Shown here in pieces: positions 37,708-41,376 of a stretch of DNA of 41,376 nt. How positions within the stretch are numbered: the first letter of the stretch is position 1; each line of letters begins with the position of its first letter. Made by a program: the position numbers and the translations under genes. Under the pieces are notes generated by a model. The model did no database searches. It had not been told where the DNA came from and was given only the letters and a program-made list of their open reading frames with translations. Source of the stretch: Caulobacteraceae bacterium (GTDB lineage Bacteria > Pseudomonadota > Alphaproteobacteria > Caulobacterales > Caulobacteraceae); the NCBI GenBank assembly GCA_025450315.1, contig JANWHQ010000059.1:1-41376 (forward strand), in the 5' to 3' direction.

Positions 37708-40347
37708 CTAGAAGCTGCGGCGGATCGAAACCGTGAACTCCCTGGGCTCGCCCACCTGGCCGGTGGCGACCCCGAAGGCGGTCAGGCCATTGAACTTCTG
37801 GCTGTAGTAGAGCTTGTCGCCGAGGTTGGTGACGGCGCCCGACAGCATCCACTTGCCGTCGGCTGGACGCCAGGTGAGCCGGGCGTTGACCAGGCCGTAG
37901 CTGGGCTGGTTGGCCAGCGGATCGTCGAGCTCGGTGGCGGTGAAGTGGATGGTGGACTGCCAGGTCACGTCCAACCGGGGCGTCAGGACGCCCAGATGGC
38001 CCAGGTCGATGTTGTACTGGCCGCCGAAGTTGATCGTCCAATCGGGGGTGAACAGCTGCGGACTCGACAGGCTCAGCGACACCCCCTTCAGGATCGAGGT
38101 GTACTGGAACTTGTTGTAGCCGATCGAGCCGTTCAGCACGAGACCGCCGATGGGATGGGCCTCCGCCTCCAGCTCGAAGCCGCGGATCCGGGCGTTGCCC
38201 CCGTTGGCGGTGAAGAACACCGTATTGGTGTGGTTGCAGCCGCACTGCGAGCCCAGCTGGGTCACCTGGATGTTGGTGTAGTCCTCCTGGAAGATGTCGC
38301 CGTTCAGACGCAGGTGGTGGTCGAACAGCTCGGTCTTCAGACCCGCTTCATACGACTTCACCGTCTCGGGGCCGTAGGGGAAGATGTCGGTGGTGGTGTT
38401 GAACGGCCGGCCGTTGATGCCGCCGGCGGTGAAGCCGGTCGCATAGGAGGCATAGGCCAGGATGTCCGGCGTGAACTGGTAGTCCAGCACCGCCCGCGGG
38501 GTCCACTTGCTCTCGCTGTCGGTGGTGCCGGCGTAGGTGACGTTCAGCACCGTCGGATCCGGGTAGCCCTGGTAGAAGACGTAGTGGCGGGTGAAGGCGT
38601 AGCTCTTGGTCTCGCTCGAGTAGCGGACGCCCCCCTCGACCGAGAGCTGGTCGGTGATCTGCAGCTTGCCGTCGACGAAGCCCGACCGGTTGCGCAAGGT
38701 GGCCGGGTCGTCGATGTAGAAGTCCTGGACGTCCGGCCCGCCGGCGACGGCGAAGCCCTCGAAGTCGACCCGGCCGGTGTTGCGGTCACCGGTGTTCAGG
38801 AAGAAGCCGCCCGCCGTCCAGTCGAGACGGTTGGCGAACAGCTTGCCGGTGAACACCAGCTCCTCGCTGAACTGGTGGTGCGAGACGCCCTGGAAGGCTT
38901 CCTGGATCGGCAAGGCGATGGCCGACTGGCTGGAGCCGAACACGCCCGAATAGCCGCGGTCGGCCGTGATCGACCGCATGTGGACCCCCGGGAGCAGGTC
39001 GATGTCGAGGGTGTTCGAGATGCCCCACTGCTTCAGATTGTAGATGTTGGGATCCTGGAAGCCGGAGTGCTGGTCGATGTAGTTGGGATCTCCCGCCGGC
39101 CAGTGCTCCCCGGCGCGATTGGAGCCGGCCAGGCCCGGATTGCCGAAACTGGCGTAGCTGACGAACGGATTTCCCGGATAGAGGGCGGACGCCAGGGCCG
39201 CGGTCGGGGTGCAGTAGCTGCGCGGCGCGAAGTTGGTGGGGAACGAGGTGATGCCGTTCAGGCAGTTGCCGCTGAGCGCCAGGCCGTAGTCCGGTCCGCC
39301 GATGTTGCCGAACCAAGTCCCCAGGCCGTTCGGCGCGGTCATCGAGCCGGGCGAGGTGGGCACCAGGGCGGTCGCCGCGTGGGGATCGTAGGTGTTGAAC
39401 TGCACCGGCGCGGTGAGCACGTCCGGCGAGGCGGTGTCGTGCGAGTTGGTGTAGTCGAGCGAGAGGTTGTCCTCGATGTGCTCGGTGGGCGTCCACCGCA
39501 GCTGGCCCCGGACGGCCCAGTCGTTGACCGCCCCCAGGGTGCCCACCTGGCAGCCGTCGCCGGTTCCGCTCCCCTTGGCGGGCAGCTTGCCGGCGAGGTC
39601 GGGATGGACGCAGGCGAAGTTCTCGAGCTTCACCCACCCGTCGCGTTGCTCGTGCATGCCCGACAGGCGCAGGAACAGCTTGTCCGGGACGATGGTCTGG
39701 TCGATCGCGCCCTTGATGTCGAAGCGGCTCAGCGAGCCGCCGGTGGCTTCGATGTAGCCCCCGTCGTTGCCGTCGGGCTTCTTCGATATGATGTTGATGG
39801 CCCCGCCCGCGGCGTTGCGGCCCGACAGCACGCCCTGAGGCCCGCGCTCCACGTCGATGTGGTCGACGTCCAGGAGGTCGAAGGTCGAGCCGTAGACCGT
39901 CGCGAAATAGACGTTGTCCACATAGAAGGCGATGCGCGGCGAATAGGCGAACAGGAAGTCGCTCTGGCCGATGCCGCGGATGAAGGTCTGATTCGAAAGG
40001 CCCGACCCCGAGCCGCCCATCCGCATGGTGACGTTCGGCACCGAGTTGGCCAGGTCGACGATGTTGGTCACGCCCCGCTGTTCGAGCGTCTGGGCGTTGA
40101 TGGCCGTGATCGAGATCGGCGTCTTCTGGACGTTCTCAGCCCGGTATTCGGCGGTGACCACCACCTCGGACACGGTGTTGGAATCGGACTTGGCGGCGGG
40201 CGCGGGGTGCGATGGCTGGGCCTGGGCGTGGGCCGCCCCCGAGGGGGCCAGGGCCGCCAAGCTGGCGCCTGCGCAGAGCGCCAGGACTCCCCAGATGTGA
40301 CGCGGGCCCTCACCCCGCCGCGATTCGCGCCGACCGAATGCCTTCAT
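37708..40347 (-). CDS. TonB-dependent receptor
   Basis: The 879-residue outer-membrane receptor has a signal peptide (about 14-42, GAAHAQAQ), TonB box-like SEVVVTAEYR (about 59-68) and plug domain (VQKTPISITAINAQTLEQRGV, FIRGIGQSDF, IDVERGPQGVLSGRNAAGGAINIISKKP). The barrel ends in REFTVSIRRSF. It belongs to the large plug type found with many sphingomonad and Caulobacter catabolic loci, used for plant and aromatic compounds rather than siderophores only. ATG at 40347 after GGGAGGGAAC. It is divergent from another TonB receptor across 617 bp. Confidence 0.94.
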   Translation of the reverse strand: MKAFGRRESRRGEGPRHIWGVLALCAGASLAALAPSGAAHAQAQPSHPAPAAKSDSNTVSEVVVTAEYRAENVQKTPISITAINAQTLEQRGVTNIVDLANSVPNVTMRMGGSGSGLSNQTFIRGIGQSDFLFAYSPRIAFYVDNVYFATVYGSTFDLLDVDHIDVERGPQGVLSGRNAAGGAINIISKKPDGNDGGYIEATGGSLSRFDIKGAIDQTIVPDKLFLRLSGMHEQRDGWVKLENFACVHPDLAGKLPAKGSGTGDGCQVGTLGAVNDWAVRGQLRWTPTEHIEDNLSLDYTNSHDTASPDVLTAPVQFNTYDPHAATALVPTSPGSMTAPNGLGTWFGNIGGPDYGLALSGNCLNGITSFPTNFAPRSYCTPTAALASALYPGNPFVSYASFGNPGLAGSNRAGEHWPAGDPNYIDQHSGFQDPNIYNLKQWGISNTLDIDLLPGVHMRSITADRGYSGVFGSSQSAIALPIQEAFQGVSHHQFSEELVFTGKLFANRLDWTAGGFFLNTGDRNTGRVDFEGFAVAGGPDVQDFYIDDPATLRNRSGFVDGKLQITDQLSVEGGVRYSSETKSYAFTRHYVFYQGYPDPTVLNVTYAGTTDSESKWTPRAVLDYQFTPDILAYASYATGFTAGGINGRPFNTTTDIFPYGPETVKSYEAGLKTELFDHHLRLNGDIFQEDYTNIQVTQLGSQCGCNHTNTVFFTANGGNARIRGFELEAEAHPIGGLVLNGSIGYNKFQYTSILKGVSLSLSSPQLFTPDWTINFGGQYNIDLGHLGVLTPRLDVTWQSTIHFTATELDDPLANQPSYGLVNARLTWRPADGKWMLSGAVTNLGDKLYYSQKFNGLTAFGVATGQVGEPREFTVSIRRSF

Positions 40348-40392
40348 AGGTTCCCTCCCCAGGGATGATTGTCAGGAAACCTTATCAGCGTT

Positions 40393-40408
40393 TGTTACGG
40401 TGGCAACA
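40393..40408 (-). promoter_or_regulatory. Imperfect palindrome TGTTAC-N4-GCAACA upstream of the receptor gene
   Basis: TGTTAC and GCAACA form an inverted repeat with one mismatch per arm, 46 bp upstream of the receptor start codon. The TGTT/AACA ends fit several regulator families (LacI, TetR); no regulator gene is adjacent. Confidence 0.35.
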
Positions 40409-40641
40409 CGTTCTGGGCGGAACCGAAATCGTCGGCCTGGTTCTGCGGCCTCGCCGCCACAGGACCGGCGGCGGCGGGGCGGGCCGAACAGACCGATACC
40501 GATGGGATTCAGCCTGTTGGGTCGATTCCGCAGTACCGCACAGGCATTGATCGCAACACTTCGGAGATGCAGCGCGGGGGCCAAGACCTCGAATTCGACG
40601 AGGACTGAATTCAACCCGCCGTTGTTTGGGCCCGGGAAGAG

Positions 40642-40680
40642 CCGACACGGTAATAATCGCAATTGTTACAATTATGTCGG
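40642..40680. promoter_or_regulatory. AT-rich inverted-repeat cluster, operator candidate
   Basis: AATTGT-T-ACAATT (40661-40673) is a perfect 13-base palindrome in an AT-rich patch. CCGACA (40642-40647) and TGTCGG (40675-40680) form an outer inverted repeat, and TAATAAT/ATTGTTA overlap it. The centres differ by a few bases, so they may be alternative or overlapping sites. It lies 284 bp before the rightward receptor start. Confidence 0.45.
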
Positions 40681-40776
40681 GTTTGACTCATGGCGATGCT
40701 TGGGTCAGTGTTCCTGACAATCAGGGTGTCCGAAATCAATGGACGCTCACTGCGGGGGATCGTCCAGGCTCGGCTT

Positions 40777-40815
40777 GTCCGGGGCTAAGGGGGCGTGCGC
40801 CCCCGAACGCCGGAC
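40777..40815 (+). promoter_or_regulatory. Two-tier hairpin in the leader of the rightward receptor gene
   Basis: An inner perfect 7-bp stem GGGGGCG-TG-CGCCCCC (40789-40804) is enclosed by an outer stem GTCCGG (40777-40782) / CCGGAC (40810-40815) with internal loops of 6 and 5 bases. Neighbouring GGGCTAA and GTTAGCCC could pair in an alternative fold. No T tract follows, so it is more like a leader RNA structure than a simple terminator. Confidence 0.5.
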
Positions 40816-40964
40816 GGGGCGTTAGCCCGGTCGCCCCCCGCCGAACGGGTTGGAGTCGGCGCGATCGGACAGCCTTCGGGCGAAGACAATCGCAAACATA
40901 CCTTCGGAAACGTCCAACAACGGCGTTCGCGCCGCCTTGAGTCACCCCTGGGGAGGAGTGGGAC

Positions 40965-41376
40965 ATGCAATCGAATTCGTTTGGCCGCCGCATGACGCGG
41001 ACGGCGCTTGTTAGCTCGACCGCGATGCTGGCGGGCCTGGCCATGGCGGGCCTTGGCGGCTCCGCCCATGCGCAAGCCCAGAACAACGCCAACTGCGGGG
41101 GGGCCGGTCAGCCCGCCTGCCAGCAGGTCCAGGAAGTGGTGGTCACCGGCTCGCGCATCGCGCGGCGCGACTTCACCGCCAACAGCCCGATCGTCACCGT
41201 CACCTCGCAGTCCTTCCAGAACACCAGCCAGCCCGAGATCGAGGACACCCTCAACAAGCTGCCGCAGTTCCAGGCCGGATTTAACAACCAGATCAGCCAA
41301 GCCCAGCAGGTGCAGCCTTCGGCGACCGCCACGCCCGGCACCGCCGCGCTGGATTTGCGCGGCCTCGGGCCCAACC
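40965..41376 (+). CDS. TonB-dependent receptor (5' part, cut by window edge)
   Basis: The first 137 residues show a signal peptide (MQSNSFGRRMTRTALVSSTAMLAG...AHAQAQ, cleavage near residue 36), the TonB box EVVVTGSRI (about 58-66) and the start of the plug domain (NSPIVTVTSQSFQNT, IEDTLNKLPQFQAGFNNQ, ALDLRGLGPN). The GSRI...LDLRGLGPN pattern is typical of large Caulobacter and sphingomonad receptors. A pair of cysteines precedes the box (NCGGAGQPAC). ATG at 40965 follows GGGAGGAG. The barrel lies outside the window. Confidence 0.95.
   Translation, partial: MQSNSFGRRMTRTALVSSTAMLAGLAMAGLGGSAHAQAQNNANCGGAGQPACQQVQEVVVTGSRIARRDFTANSPIVTVTSQSFQNTSQPEIEDTLNKLPQFQAGFNNQISQAQQVQPSATATPGTAALDLRGLGPN

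Larger units (their letters stand above)
40348..40964. other. Gene-free region between divergent TonB receptor genes
   Basis: Open frames here lack ribosome sites and family resemblance, so I call no gene. It holds an imperfect palindrome near the leftward gene (40393-40408), a cluster of AT-rich inverted repeats (40642-40680), a strong two-tier hairpin (40777-40815) and the ribosome site GGGAGGAG (40951-40958) of the rightward receptor. Confidence 0.6.

Noticed and set aside
37579-40368. Long open frame of about 929 codons on the plus strand, antisense to the second TonB receptor gene
   Set aside because: Same reason: reversed codon bias of a strong receptor gene produces stop-free antisense; product is compositionally biased and unlike any family.
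40626-40940. Open frames in the space between the two divergent TonB receptor genes
   Set aside because: No ribosome site or homology; the region is rich in palindromes and leader-like structure.
40348-40964. Cobalamin riboswitch upstream of the TonB receptor
   Set aside because: No B12-box-like sequence or the expected helices could be found by eye; the structure seen is a simple two-tier hairpin.

Overview
The window is GC-rich, gene-dense alphaproteobacterial chromosome. Its gene content suggests Caulobacterales, most like Phenylobacterium or Caulobacter: a groESL operon with a CIRCE operator, several TonB-dependent receptors, many NTF2/SnoaL-fold proteins and SDR dehydrogenases, frequent GTG/TTG starts and stop/start overlaps, and a short C5GC/GCG5 hairpin repeat of the dispersed type. 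The genus is inference. I saw no rRNA, tRNA, IS element or CRISPR array.

Layout. (1) 1-1433: the 5' part of groEL and complete groES on the minus strand, with promoter and CIRCE. (2) 1434-4113: a gene-free stretch with an SOS-box-like repeat, an unknown exported Ala/Pro-rich protein with a strong terminator, a small putative lipoprotein and a DUF2188-like protein. (3) 4113-6612: aldo/keto reductase, divergent AraC regulator and a VOC protein. (4) 6606-11197: TonB receptor, NAD(P)H-binding reductase and a divergent carotenoid-oxygenase-family enzyme carrying the residues of lignostilbene dioxygenases. (5) 11194-13021: exported glycine-zipper protein and exported prolyl-aminopeptidase-like hydrolase. 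(6) 13159-17997: RraA/LigK-type aldolase coupled to an SDR, and divergently an NTF2-like protein, MetE-like zinc enzyme, 4-hydroxybenzoyl-CoA-thioesterase-like protein and DUF1932 dehydrogenase. (7) 18002-20562: SMP-30-like and DUF8021-like exported proteins and a UPF0178 protein. (8) 20682-24013: pepsin-like aspartic protease, di-haem cytochrome c and OmpA-like protein. (9) 24076-26315: a BlaI/M56 protease/small secreted protein operon under a 44-bp nested palindrome. (10) 26374-28497: feruloyl-CoA hydratase-lyase with a divergent MarR regulator and a second MarR. (11) 28520-35080: NTF2-like proteins, sulfotransferase-like protein, PaaI-type thioesterase, membrane protein, isochorismatase-fold hydrolase, LigD-like SDR and GlcG/HbpS-like protein. 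(12) 35189-36536: an ECF sigma module ordered like cnrYXH. (13) 36577-41376: palindromic repeat, third SDR, a TonB receptor and the start of a divergent TonB receptor with a highly structured leader.

Reading of the whole. Several enzymes point to use of lignin- or plant-derived aromatics: the hydratase-lyase (feruloyl-CoA to vanillin plus acetyl-CoA), the stilbene-cleaving-type dioxygenase (lignostilbene to vanillin-type aldehydes), SDRs resembling the LigD C-alpha dehydrogenases, an aldolase of the type ending the protocatechuate 4,5-cleavage pathway, and NTF2-fold proteins, the fold of the diarylpropane lyase LdpA. The TonB receptors could bring in such compounds. The individual family calls are mostly firm; the joint pathway is inference, since the genes sit in several transcription units mixed with unrelated ones.

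The less ordinary content is the BlaI/M56 operon whose protease tail and third gene share a cysteine motif, the pepsin-like protease beside a di-haem cytochrome, the cnrYXH-like sigma module, and several unannotated cis elements.
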